Source of the DNA: Planctomycetes bacterium RBG_16_41_13
GTDB taxonomy: Bacteria > Planctomycetota > Brocadiia > Brocadiales > Brocadiaceae
NCBI GenBank assembly: GCA_001828295.1
Contig: MHYI01000026.1
Coordinates: 1-7,085, forward strand
DNA: 7,085 bases
Reading direction: 5' to 3'
A model generated the notes under the pieces. It made no database searches, was not told the DNA's origin, and saw only the letters and a list, made by a program, of their open reading frames with translations. This document shows, piece by piece, positions 1 to 6,712 of this stretch. Every line of letters begins with the position of its first letter. The stretch's first letter is position 1. The position numbers were made by a program, and so were the translations under genes.

Positions 1-300
1 GAAACAGGCATTATCGGCCTGTTGTCCTTCTTGTGGCTGTTTGCAACGGTATTTTATGCAGCAATAAAATCATGGCGGTTTTCAAGCGGAGGACACGAAA
101 AGATGCTTTTGCTGGGAATCACGGCGAGTCTTATTGCCATCTTTTCGCACGGATTTACGGACAGTTTCTGGAAAAAACCCGACGCATTATTCCTCTGGTA
201 CATTATCAGTATACTCTTTGTCGTTATTCACACTATGTCAATCACATCCAAAGATAAGAGGGGAAAAAGAATCGATGAAGAAGATGCCTCTTACCATTGA
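1..300 (+). CDS. O-antigen ligase/polymerase-like membrane protein, C-terminal part (5' end outside window)
   Basis: The reading frame is open from the first base and ends at TGA 298-300, so only about 99 C-terminal residues are visible. They form three hydrophobic segments (roughly residues 5-25, 33-52 and 61-80 of the fragment) and a basic, hydrophilic tail. The visible start, ETGIIGLLSFLW, and the later SHGFTDSFWKKP followed by a final membrane helix resemble the end of the Wzy_C/O-antigen ligase family. In that family a conserved E-x-G-x-x-G stretch and an H-G-x-x-D-x-x-x-x-K stretch flank the last helices. Such proteins act in the inner membrane, joining or polymerising surface polysaccharide at its periplasmic face. 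The family call rests on a short fragment without the large periplasmic loop, so WaaL-type ligase cannot be separated from a Wzy-like polymerase or a related exopolysaccharide protein. The 3' end overlaps the next gene by 26 bases. Confidence 0.7.
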   Translation, partial: ETGIIGLLSFLWLFATVFYAAIKSWRFSSGGHEKMLLLGITASLIAIFSHGFTDSFWKKPDALFLWYIISILFVVIHTMSITSKDKRGKRIDEEDASYH

Positions 301-508
301 ACTGGAACCCGGCGCGTATCGCTGGTGTGCGTGCGGGAATACGAAAAATGAGCCGTTCTGCGACGGTTCACATAAGGGAACGGATAAAAAACCTCACCCG
401 TTTAAAATTGTGCTGAAAAGGAAATATCTGATTTGTAATTGCTATTTAACAAAAAATCCGCCATTCTGCGACGGCATCTGTCGCAAACTCAAAGAGCGTG
501 AGGCATAA
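275..508 (+). CDS. Small double-CDGSH iron-sulfur protein with an atypical second motif
   Basis: This 77-residue cytoplasmic protein carries two CDGSH-type iron-sulfur motifs and little else. Motif 1 is C18-x-C20, T23, P27, C29-D-G-S-H33, the standard three-Cys/one-His ligand set for a [2Fe-2S] cluster. Motif 2 is C54-x-C56, T59, P63, C65-D-G-I-C69, where the usual ligand His is replaced by Cys. Bacterial proteins with tandem CDGSH motifs are known as small redox or cluster-carrying proteins related to mitoNEET, but this one's partner is unknown. I chose ATG 275 because it directly precedes the conserved domain and has GAGGGG at 258-263 upstream. A longer in-frame extension back to 134 would run through the ligase gene and adds no recognisable sequence; ATG 284 is a possible alternative start. 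The 26-base overlap with the ligase gene suggests translational coupling, although the two functions are not obviously related. Confidence 0.88.
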   Translation: MKKMPLTIELEPGAYRWCACGNTKNEPFCDGSHKGTDKKPHPFKIVLKRKYLICNCYLTKNPPFCDGICRKLKEREA

Positions 509-643
509 ATGGAATTAAAATATGGTTGATTTATCTGACCAAAAAAGGTATTGTTTCTGCTAATACTTGGCATAGTTAACACATCATAAATTTCACCCGT
601 CAGAATCTGCTGTTACGACGGAAAACGTTCAGGAGGATCAGAA
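509..643 (+). promoter_or_regulatory. Intergenic leader of the signalling operon, with strong ribosome site
   Basis: This gap of 135 bases most likely holds the promoter of the four-gene signalling operon. The clear element is AGGAGG at 631-636, seven bases before ATG 644. TTGGCA at 567-572 resembles a -35 box, but no good -10 box lies 16-18 bases downstream; TTGTTT at 551-556 is similarly unsupported. CCGTC 597-601 and GACGG 617-621 form a five-base inverted repeat that could be an operator half-site pair or chance. No intrinsic terminator for the preceding genes is visible, so read-through from the CDGSH gene is possible. Confidence 0.35.
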
Positions 644-1810
644 ATGGTCAAACCAAAACGAATTCTTGTTGTGGATGATGATGAGCAAAACCGGGAACTG
701 TTGGTGGCAATGCTGGAAGCCTTGGGTTACGAAACCGAATTTGCCATAGATGGGTTTGATGCGTTGGGCAAACTGAGTTTGGATATCGACTTGGTGTTAT
801 TGGACGTAATGATGCCAGGTATGGACGGATTTGAAGTAACACGCAAAATTCGCAGCACCCCCCCTTATAGCGATTTACCAGTCGTTATGGTGACCGCTCT
901 GACGAGCAAAGAAGACCGGATAAGAGCCGTTGAAGTTGGCGCCAATGATTTCATTTCAAAACCCATTGATAAAACAGAGCTCACGGTGCGCACGGTATCA
1001 CTTCTCAAAATGAAGGAACACCAGGATACAATAAAACAGTATCAGAAAGAATTGGAAGACAAGGTTGAAAAAAGAACTGCAGATTTACGCACTGTCCTTT
1101 CCGAAAAAATAGAGGCTCACCGGAGAATCTATCAGGCACATTTGGATACAATCAATCGGCTTGTAATAGCCGCTGAATACAAGGACGAGGATACCGCTGA
1201 CCACATTAAGCGTATGAGCAATTATTGTGCACTCCTGGCAAAGGCGCTCAAACTAACCCCACAGGAGATCGAGGTCCTTTATTATGCCAGTTCCATGCAT
1301 GACGTCGGCAAGATAGGTATTCCGGATCACATCCTTCTGAAACCCGGCAAGCACAACCCTGAGGAGTGGGAAATAATGAAGCAGCATACCACTATTGGAG
1401 GCTATATTCTTGACAACTCTCCCTCTGAATTACTGCAGTCAGGAGAAATTATTGCCCTGTCACACCATGAAAAATGGGACGGCAGTGGGTATCCGAAAGG
1501 GCTGTCAGGAGAAAATATTCCACTTCTGGGACGCATTTGCGCCGTAACCGACGTCTATGATGCGTTGACAAGTAAACGTCCATACAAAGAGGCATTTTCG
1601 AATGAAAAATCCCTGGAAATTATGAAGGAAGGAAGTGGCAAACATTTTGATCCCAACCTTATCAGCATATTTTTCAATAACCTTGACGAGGTCTTTGCAA
1701 TACAGAAAAAATTTAAAACAGGTGTCCCTCTTAAAGAAAACGAGAGGTTCTCTCCTGAGTACCCGGAATTTCTGCGGCAGATCATTTCTGAGACAAAAAC
1801 CATTAGGTGA
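644..1810 (+). CDS. Two-component response regulator with HD-GYP c-di-GMP phosphodiesterase domain (RpfG-like)
   Basis: This 388-residue cytoplasmic protein has an N-terminal receiver (about 5-122), a helical, probably coiled-coil linker (about 123-170) and an HD-GYP domain (about 172-350). The receiver shows the acidic cluster D11-D13, phospho-acceptor D54 in LLDVMMPGMDG, T84 and K106-P107. The HD-GYP domain keeps H187, H219-D220, K223, H248, H274-H275, the signature G282-Y283-P284 and D303, which together indicate an active metal-dependent phosphodiesterase cutting c-di-GMP to pGpG or GMP. Where trinuclear-iron members have a Glu four residues before the first ligand His, this protein has D183. 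Phosphorylation of D54, probably by the downstream hybrid kinase, would control c-di-GMP breakdown. The start is fixed by AGGAGG seven bases upstream, and the length is normal for the family. TGA 1808-1810 is followed one base later by the methyltransferase start. A run of seven C at 858-864 lies within the receiver. Confidence 0.95.
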   Translation: MVKPKRILVVDDDEQNRELLVAMLEALGYETEFAIDGFDALGKLSLDIDLVLLDVMMPGMDGFEVTRKIRSTPPYSDLPVVMVTALTSKEDRIRAVEVGANDFISKPIDKTELTVRTVSLLKMKEHQDTIKQYQKELEDKVEKRTADLRTVLSEKIEAHRRIYQAHLDTINRLVIAAEYKDEDTADHIKRMSNYCALLAKALKLTPQEIEVLYYASSMHDVGKIGIPDHILLKPGKHNPEEWEIMKQHTTIGGYILDNSPSELLQSGEIIALSHHEKWDGSGYPKGLSGENIPLLGRICAVTDVYDALTSKRPYKEAFSNEKSLEIMKEGSGKHFDPNLISIFFNNLDEVFAIQKKFKTGVPLKENERFSPEYPEFLRQIISETKTIR

Positions 1811-1811
1811 T

Positions 1812-2645
1812 ATGAAAAGTAACGACGATGGATTAAGGATGCTCCTGTCGAAAATATATGAAGAAAGGGGGTTTGATTTCAGACAGTATAACACCGATAT
1901 GCTGAGTCGCAGATTGGCAAGGAGATTGTCCACGACTGGGGCTAAAACATATCAGGAGTATGCAAGAATACTGGATGTTGATTTGAATGAATACGAGAAA
2001 CTCTTCGATGACCTTACCATAAATGTAAGCCATTTTTTCAGAGATCCTTTAGTCTTTGAACTCCTTTATAAGGTTGTTTTGCCTGAAATGATCGCCTATA
2101 AAGCGCAACACGGGGATACGTATATAAGGACGTGGAGCGCCGGATGCGCCCAGGGCGAGGAACCTTACTCCATTGCCATTCTGCTGACCGAACTACTGGG
2201 AGAGCAATTAAACGATTATCATGTAACCATATTTGCAACCGACATTGATCGTAATGCACTCGATAAGGCAAAGATTGGGGAATACCAGGAGTCCGGCGTT
2301 TTAGAGGTAAAGAAAGGTTTCCTGGACAAATATTTCTCTCATAACAGAAGTTACAAGATCAAGGAATCTATTAAAGAATTGGTTGATTTTAGTTTTCACG
2401 ATCTGGCGTCTGAAAAGTTTATAGCCCCGCCAAGAAGCGTCTTTGCTAATTTTGATCTTATTTTATGCAGAAATGTGCTTATCTATTTTACCAGAGAACT
2501 TCAGAGAAAGGTACTCAGCAATCTTGAAGCCGCGCTCAATAAAAGAGGTTATCTGGTGCTGGGAGAAGCCGAAACATTACCCATGGATATGCAAAAAGAT
2601 TTTATCTGCAAAGATGGCATGTGCAAGATTTATCAAAAATTATAA
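1812..2645 (+). CDS. cheR: CheR-type SAM-dependent glutamate O-methyltransferase
   Basis: The 277-residue product has the full CheR layout: an alpha-helical N-terminal domain (about 5-75) and a SAM-binding methyltransferase domain (about 80-275). Diagnostic motifs are NVSHFFRDP (71-79), WSAGCAQGEEPYS (108-120, the SAM-binding loop), ATDID (142-146), LILCRNVLIYF (216-226) and GYLVLGEAE (246-254). CheR enzymes transfer methyl groups from SAM to glutamates in the cytoplasmic coiled coil of chemoreceptors. No receptor, CheB, CheW or CheA lies nearby; the gene sits between an HD-GYP regulator and a hybrid kinase, so its substrate may not be a chemotaxis receptor. The frame is open back to 1635, but residues before ATG 1812 overlap the HD-GYP gene and are not CheR-like. 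ATG 1812 starts one base after the previous stop with only a weak AGG upstream, suggesting translational coupling. The gene symbol reflects the family, not a proven chemotaxis role. Confidence 0.93.
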   Translation: MKSNDDGLRMLLSKIYEERGFDFRQYNTDMLSRRLARRLSTTGAKTYQEYARILDVDLNEYEKLFDDLTINVSHFFRDPLVFELLYKVVLPEMIAYKAQHGDTYIRTWSAGCAQGEEPYSIAILLTELLGEQLNDYHVTIFATDIDRNALDKAKIGEYQESGVLEVKKGFLDKYFSHNRSYKIKESIKELVDFSFHDLASEKFIAPPRSVFANFDLILCRNVLIYFTRELQRKVLSNLEAALNKRGYLVLGEAETLPMDMQKDFICKDGMCKIYQKL

Positions 2646-2682
2646 AAAGCTATAAGAAACAAAAATGTAAGGAATATCTGCC

Positions 2683-5600
2683 ATGAACACGAAAGAATTG
2701 GTAGGTGGCGCTCTGTGGAAGAAACTGATGATGCTATTTTTGACCATTTCAATAGTACCTGTTGGCATTATCAGTTATTTGACTTATCGTTCAGCCAAAA
2801 TAGACCTGCAGCGGAAGATTTACAATGAGCTTACTGCAATCGCCACCGCCAAAAAAGATCATATCACACAACTCTTAAAACTACGCCAGGAACAGCTACT
2901 GTTGATTGCCCGTAATCATCTCTACATCACGGCTTTGGAGAAAATAAATCAGAAACACCCCGATGCATATCAACTTAAAGCAGATATGAAAAATGCCTTA
3001 AAACATCAATCGGAAATCGTTGAATCTTTTTATAAAATCTCCATTGCCGATGCAAACGGAAAAATAGTTGCATCAACCCATACTAAGGATTTAGGGAGAG
3101 ATGTTTCTAAAAACGACGTCTTCATACATGGGATGAAAGGCATTTACCTGAAAGATTTTCATTTTGAACCGTATATAAAAGAAAAGATGCCTGTATATAC
3201 GATTGCAGCGCCCATAGTTGACGCGACAAATAATAAACCACAAGGGGTAGTGATTTCTACAATAAAGGGACACGTCATTACTGGGGTTTTAACTGATTAT
3301 TCAGGATTAGGCAAAACAGGCGAGATACTTTTGGTAAAGAAATTCGGTGATGAGGTAGTATTTTTAAATAATCCAAGGTTTGAGCCAGATGCGGCGCTCA
3401 AGCGTAAACTATCAATACATGCTGAACACGGGTTGCCAATAATTCTAGGCGCAAGCGGGCAGGAGGGCATTATGGAAACAACTGACTACCGTGGAGTAGC
3501 GGCACTATCGGCATATCGCCACATTGCCGCTGGCAAGTGGGGTTTGGTTTCCAAGATTGATGCCAGTGAGGCATTTTTACCACTCACCGCTCTAAGAAAC
3601 CGGGTATGGTACTTAGGCATCTCAACGATACTTATCGTTGCGGCAATTGCCTATTTCAGTGGTGTCAAAATTACAAGGCCACTCGTGAAACTTGCCCTTG
3701 CTTCTGAAAAGATAAGCGAGGGCGATCTGAAGGTAAAATTGGACGTCGTAAATACCCGTGATGAAATAGGCATTTTATCGAGGTCTTTTTCTGTGATGAC
3801 GGTGAAACTCCGGGAATTATATGCGAGCCTGGAGAAAAAGGTAGAAGATCGCACCTATGCGCTGGAGGCGGCTAATAAGGATTTGAAAAAGCAGCAGGAA
3901 TTTGAACTGGCGTATAATGAGATTGTGACGATAATTAATGCCTCAATGGGAACAGAGAAATTGTTGTCAGAGAGTCTGAATAAGATATCCTCCTTTAGCG
4001 ATTCGCAGACAGGGATTATCTACCTATACGATGAGAAAGAACGTATGCTCAAAATGAGCGCCGGCTACTCGGTTTATGATAACGATATTACATCAAAAAT
4101 GTTTGGTCTGGGCGTAGGCATCCCCGGACAGGTTGCGCAGGAAAAGAAGTATCTGCTGATCAGGGATATTCCTGCAGATACCCTCTTTAAAATAAGAAGC
4201 GGCATAGGAGACGCTTTACCACGCAGCATAGGCTGCTTCCCTATCGTTCTTCAGGAAAGGTTACTGGGGGTTCTGGTATTAGCGAGCCTAAAAGATTACC
4301 CTGATGAGATGATTGAATTTGTAAATACCGTAAGTCAGCAATTGGCGGTAGCCGTAAGTAATTTACAGGCATATCAGCTTATCCAAAGACAGACGGAAGA
4401 ACTTCAGCAAAAGAACGAAGAGTTGGCTTCACAAAATGAAGAGTTGCACAGTCAGGCTGAAGAATTGCGGGTGCAGCAGGTGGCGCTTGAAGAAAAGAAC
4501 CGGGAAGTCGATATGGCAAATCGGGCGAAATCGGACTTTCTCGCAAATATGTCCCATGAGCTGAGAACACCGCTCAATTCCATAATTGGTTTTTCTGAAG
4601 TGCTTGAGGACCAGTCGTTTGGCACGCTAAACGAAAAACAGAAGAAATATGTTCAAAATATTCATACCAGCGGAATGCATCTCTTACAGTTGATTAACGA
4701 CATCCTTGATTTATCCAAGGTTGAAGCTGGAAAAATACAATTGCAGTATGAGGAATTTTCTCTGCCTGAGATATTACACGACATCAAGTCCCTTATAAAG
4801 ACGCAAGCAGACAAAAAGAATATTCTCTTTGGCATAGAAACAGATGAACGGGTAATTTCGATTGGCGCTGACAAGCAGAAATTCAAACAAATTATGCTTA
4901 ACCTCCTGAGCAATGCGGTAAAATTTACCCCCAAAGGCGGCAAAATTACTGTGAGTGTACAGAGTGTGAATGGATGTACGCAAATATCGGTTTCCGATAC
5001 GGGCATCGGAATAAAACAAGAAAACATAGGGCGCATCTTTGAAAAATTTCAGCAGATTGATAGTAAAACAGCCCGCGAGTATGGTGGAACAGGACTGGGA
5101 CTTGCGCTATCCAGGAAGTTTGTGGAAATGCACGGCGGGAAAATATGGGTAGAAAGCGAATACGGAAAAGGAAGTACATTTACCTTTACCATCCCTTTGA
5201 AACTCATAAGCAAGACACCCGCCGAAGAAATAACCCTAGTAAAAGAACGAGAACAAGAGGGGGAAAATGCTCTCATTTTAGTGGTGGAAGACGACCCAAA
5301 ATCCAGTGAATTATTAAAAATCTTTCTTACTCAGAAAGGCTACAAAGTTGCAACGGCTTTTAATGGAGATGAGGCAATTACAAAAGCAAAAGAACTAAAA
5401 CCCTTGGCAATAACTCTGGATATTGTCCTTCCTTTCAAGAGCGGCTGGGACGTTTTAAAGGAATTAAAAAAAATACCGGAAACTCAAAACATACCGGTTA
5501 TTGTCATTTCAATTATTGACGAAAAGAAACATGGGTTTAGTCTTGGAGCCCTTGATTATCTTATGAAGCCGGTCAATAAAGAAGAACTTCTCATGAAATT

Positions 5601-6039
5601 AGAATACTACGGTTTAACGGTAAAACCAGAAGGCGGGCTAATGGATATCTTGGTTATTGACGATGAGCGCGAAACGGTAGAGATGGTGTCCAACATTTTG
5701 GAAAGCCGGGGTTATCGCGTTGGCAAGGCTTATGGCGGGCACGAAGGGATTTGCCTCGCCGTTAAGAAAAAATTCGACCTGATCATTCTCGACCTCATAA
5801 TGCCGGAGATAGACGGCTTTGATGTCGTTGATGAACTAAAAAAACATGACATATCGAAGAATGTACCTATTGTCATTTTTACGGCTAAAGACCTTATAGA
5901 GGAGGATTATTTCAGATTGAGGCAAAGGGTAGAACTCATTGCGCAAAAGGGTAAATTTTCTAAAGAAGAATTGTTAACGCATATTGAAAAAATCAAAAAC
6001 ATGCAGGCAGAAAAGACAAAAGAGAGGGAAAAAATATAA
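2683..6039 (+). CDS. Membrane hybrid histidine kinase: Cache-HAMP-GAF-HisKA-HATPase-REC-REC
   Basis: This is an 1118-residue inner-membrane sensor kinase. A membrane helix at about 14-34 and another at about 308-328 enclose an extracytoplasmic region of some 270 residues that looks like a double Cache sensor. HAMP (about 329-382, with TRPL at 331-334), a linker helix, and GAF (about 412-562) follow. A Glu/Gln-rich coiled coil (about 565-612) leads to HisKA with phospho-acceptor H625 in SHELRTP. The ATPase domain shows N740 and N744, DTGIGI (772-777) and GGTGLGLAL (801-809). Receiver 1 (about 863-978) has E869-D870-D871, acceptor D913, S943 and K962-P963. Receiver 2 (about 988-1104) has D993-D994, acceptor D1037, T1067 and K1089 followed by Gly rather than Pro. 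The start has TAAGGA nine bases upstream. The kinase begins 37 bases after cheR, and the next receiver gene starts 13 bases after it. It probably autophosphorylates in response to a small ligand and feeds phosphate to its own and neighbouring receivers. The ligand is unknown, and no Hpt domain is present. Confidence 0.95.
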   Translation: MNTKELVGGALWKKLMMLFLTISIVPVGIISYLTYRSAKIDLQRKIYNELTAIATAKKDHITQLLKLRQEQLLLIARNHLYITALEKINQKHPDAYQLKADMKNALKHQSEIVESFYKISIADANGKIVASTHTKDLGRDVSKNDVFIHGMKGIYLKDFHFEPYIKEKMPVYTIAAPIVDATNNKPQGVVISTIKGHVITGVLTDYSGLGKTGEILLVKKFGDEVVFLNNPRFEPDAALKRKLSIHAEHGLPIILGASGQEGIMETTDYRGVAALSAYRHIAAGKWGLVSKIDASEAFLPLTALRNRVWYLGISTILIVAAIAYFSGVKITRPLVKLALASEKISEGDLKVKLDVVNTRDEIGILSRSFSVMTVKLRELYASLEKKVEDRTYALEAANKDLKKQQEFELAYNEIVTIINASMGTEKLLSESLNKISSFSDSQTGIIYLYDEKERMLKMSAGYSVYDNDITSKMFGLGVGIPGQVAQEKKYLLIRDIPADTLFKIRSGIGDALPRSIGCFPIVLQERLLGVLVLASLKDYPDEMIEFVNTVSQQLAVAVSNLQAYQLIQRQTEELQQKNEELASQNEELHSQAEELRVQQVALEEKNREVDMANRAKSDFLANMSHELRTPLNSIIGFSEVLEDQSFGTLNEKQKKYVQNIHTSGMHLLQLINDILDLSKVEAGKIQLQYEEFSLPEILHDIKSLIKTQADKKNILFGIETDERVISIGADKQKFKQIMLNLLSNAVKFTPKGGKITVSVQSVNGCTQISVSDTGIGIKQENIGRIFEKFQQIDSKTAREYGGTGLGLALSRKFVEMHGGKIWVESEYGKGSTFTFTIPLKLISKTPAEEITLVKEREQEGENALILVVEDDPKSSELLKIFLTQKGYKVATAFNGDEAITKAKELKPLAITLDIVLPFKSGWDVLKELKKIPETQNIPVIVISIIDEKKHGFSLGALDYLMKPVNKEELLMKLEYYGLTVKPEGGLMDILVIDDERETVEMVSNILESRGYRVGKAYGGHEGICLAVKKKFDLIILDLIMPEIDGFDVVDELKKHDISKNVPIVIFTAKDLIEEDYFRLRQRVELIAQKGKFSKEELLTHIEKIKNMQAEKTKEREKI
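4390..4473 (+). repeat. Four tandem heptads in the kinase coiled coil (Q/K-x-E-E-L-x-x)
   Basis: Residues 570-597 of the kinase consist of four seven-residue units: [21 protein letters not shown] and QAEELRV. Each unit is 21 bases and keeps the E-E-L core. They form part of a coiled coil between GAF and HisKA, the usual place for a signalling helix that passes conformational change to the phospho-acceptor His. The middle two units are the most alike, consistent with internal duplication. Similar E-E-L repeats occur in the linkers of CheB-CheR-PAS proteins and of other kinases. Confidence 0.8.
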
Positions 6040-6052
6040 AAAGGGAAAATAA

Positions 6053-6430
6053 ATGTCCGAAGAAAAAATTCTTATAATAGATGATAACCCGATGAATCTG
6101 GAACTTGTATCTGACCTCCTGGAATTACATGGATTTCTCGTAATAAAAGCAAAAGACTCCAAAACGGGGATGGAACTCGCACAAACGGAGAAACCAGACT
6201 TGATCCTTATGGATATTCAACTGCCGGGGATAGACGGAATTGATGCCACAAGAATATTGAAAGAAGACATAATTACAGCCGATATTCCTATCGTTGCGCT
6301 TACAGCTCATGCAATGAAGGGGGATGAAGAAAAAATATTAAAAGCGGGCTGTACGGGATACATTTCAAAACCAATAAATACCAGAGAATTTCCCAAAATA
6401 GTAAAGAGTTATCTAAAGAAAACGACTTAA
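6053..6430 (+). CDS. Single-domain response regulator (CheY/DivK-like receiver)
   Basis: The 125-residue product is only a receiver domain, with no output domain. Conserved positions are D10-D11, phospho-acceptor D54 in LILMDIQLPGIDG, T84 and K106-P107. The DIQLPGIDG and ALTAHAMKGD stretches resemble receivers that are partners of hybrid kinases or DivK-type shuttles, rather than motor-binding CheY. It begins 13 bases after the kinase gene with AAGGGA (6041-6046) six bases before ATG, so it is very likely the last gene of the operon. It could act as a phosphate shuttle or sink for the kinase, or control a target by protein binding. Without an Hpt protein here, its place in a relay cannot be fixed. 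Confidence 0.93.
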   Translation: MSEEKILIIDDNPMNLELVSDLLELHGFLVIKAKDSKTGMELAQTEKPDLILMDIQLPGIDGIDATRILKEDIITADIPIVALTAHAMKGDEEKILKAGCTGYISKPINTREFPKIVKSYLKKTT

Positions 6431-6455
6431 TTGATAGCCCCCTAACCCGACTTTC

Positions 6456-6497
6456 GCAATTCGTGCAGAAAAATAGTCATTTTTAGGCATGAATCGC
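6456..6497. repeat. 42-base imperfect palindrome after the operon
   Basis: The arms 6456-6474 and 6479-6497 pair around the loop AGTC. The inner six pairs are AAAAAT with ATTTTT; next come tandem A/G and G/A oppositions, then TTCGTGC with GCATGAA (one G-T wobble), an A-T pair, one A/C mismatch and two G-C pairs. It starts 26 bases after the receiver stop. The T run lies inside the stem instead of after it, so this is not a classical intrinsic terminator, although the RNA hairpin could protect the 3' end of the transcript. Being upstream of a transposase remnant, it may belong to the left part of an insertion sequence. Confidence 0.6.
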
Positions 6498-6592
6498 CCT
6501 GTAACCCTTGATTTTAAAGGTGTGAATTTTCAAAATGGGCTGTAGTGCCGACCTACCCTATTGACGCTTCCGATAAAAACTGGGAAAATGTC

Positions 6593-6712
6593 TTCATATT
6601 ATTACGGGAAAAGTCACGGACGAAGGATAGAAAAACGCACTGTTATTGGCGCGTGGCAGAGAACCATCGGGTCAGCAGGGAAGGTGTGGTACAGCGGCAG
6701 GTTCTTTACCTG
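6593..6712 (+). pseudogene. Decayed N-terminal fragment of an IS4/IS1634-like transposase
   Basis: The frame beginning FILLREKSRTKD, continuing through the conserved-looking THCYWRVAENHRVS and ending VVQRQVLYL resembles, from memory, the N-terminus of IS4/IS1634-type DDE transposases. Typical members there read approximately K-D-G-K-x-H-x-Y-W-S-V-V-E-N-R-R, then R-V-V-Q-R-x-V-L-Y-L-G-E-I. About 40 residues are left, and the catalytic DDE domain is absent. ATG 6588-6590 lies just upstream but is out of frame by two bases, as if small insertions had disturbed a normal Met-Phe start. After Leu (6710-6712) the expected Gly-Glu-Ile is replaced by sequence that is antisense to the antitoxin gene, which marks the break. 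The fragment should be non-functional. Confidence 0.55.

Larger units (their letters stand above)
6440..6712 (+). mobile_element. Probable left-end remnant of an IS4/IS1634-like insertion sequence
   Basis: This stretch holds no intact gene. It combines a palindrome-rich non-coding segment (6456-6497 and ATTTT-C-AAAAT at 6526-6536) with a plus-strand transposase N-terminal fragment at about 6593-6712. The arrangement, non-coding left end then the beginning of a transposase, fits an insertion sequence whose right part is lost. The left boundary is a guess because no second terminal repeat is present for comparison. The right boundary is where transposase similarity stops and the minus-strand antitoxin gene begins. 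Confidence 0.4.

Noticed and set aside
134..274. In-frame upstream extension of the CDGSH protein
   Set aside because: It lies wholly within the ligase-like gene in another frame, has no family-like residues, and ATG 275 with GAGGGG upstream sits just before the domain.
523..541. TGGT/ACCA hairpin after the CDGSH gene as a terminator
   Set aside because: It has only four Watson-Crick pairs plus wobbles, and is followed by A residues rather than T.
567..580. Sigma-54-like promoter around TTGGCATAGTTAAC
   Set aside because: The -24 part is partial and the essential GC of the -12 element is missing.
1635..1811. In-frame upstream extension of CheR by 59 residues
   Set aside because: It overlaps the HD-GYP coding region, is not CheR-like, and the protein from ATG 1812 already has the full CheR length.
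4379..5276. Several minus-strand open frames opposite the kinase
   Set aside because: They mirror strongly conserved kinase motifs, have no ribosome sites, and give low-complexity or Cys/Ser/Pro-rich products typical of antisense shadows.
6431..6705. A RelE/ParE toxin gene on the minus strand downstream of the antitoxin
   Set aside because: I found no continuous minus-strand frame with toxin-like motifs; the plus-strand transposase fragment explains the coding-like signal.
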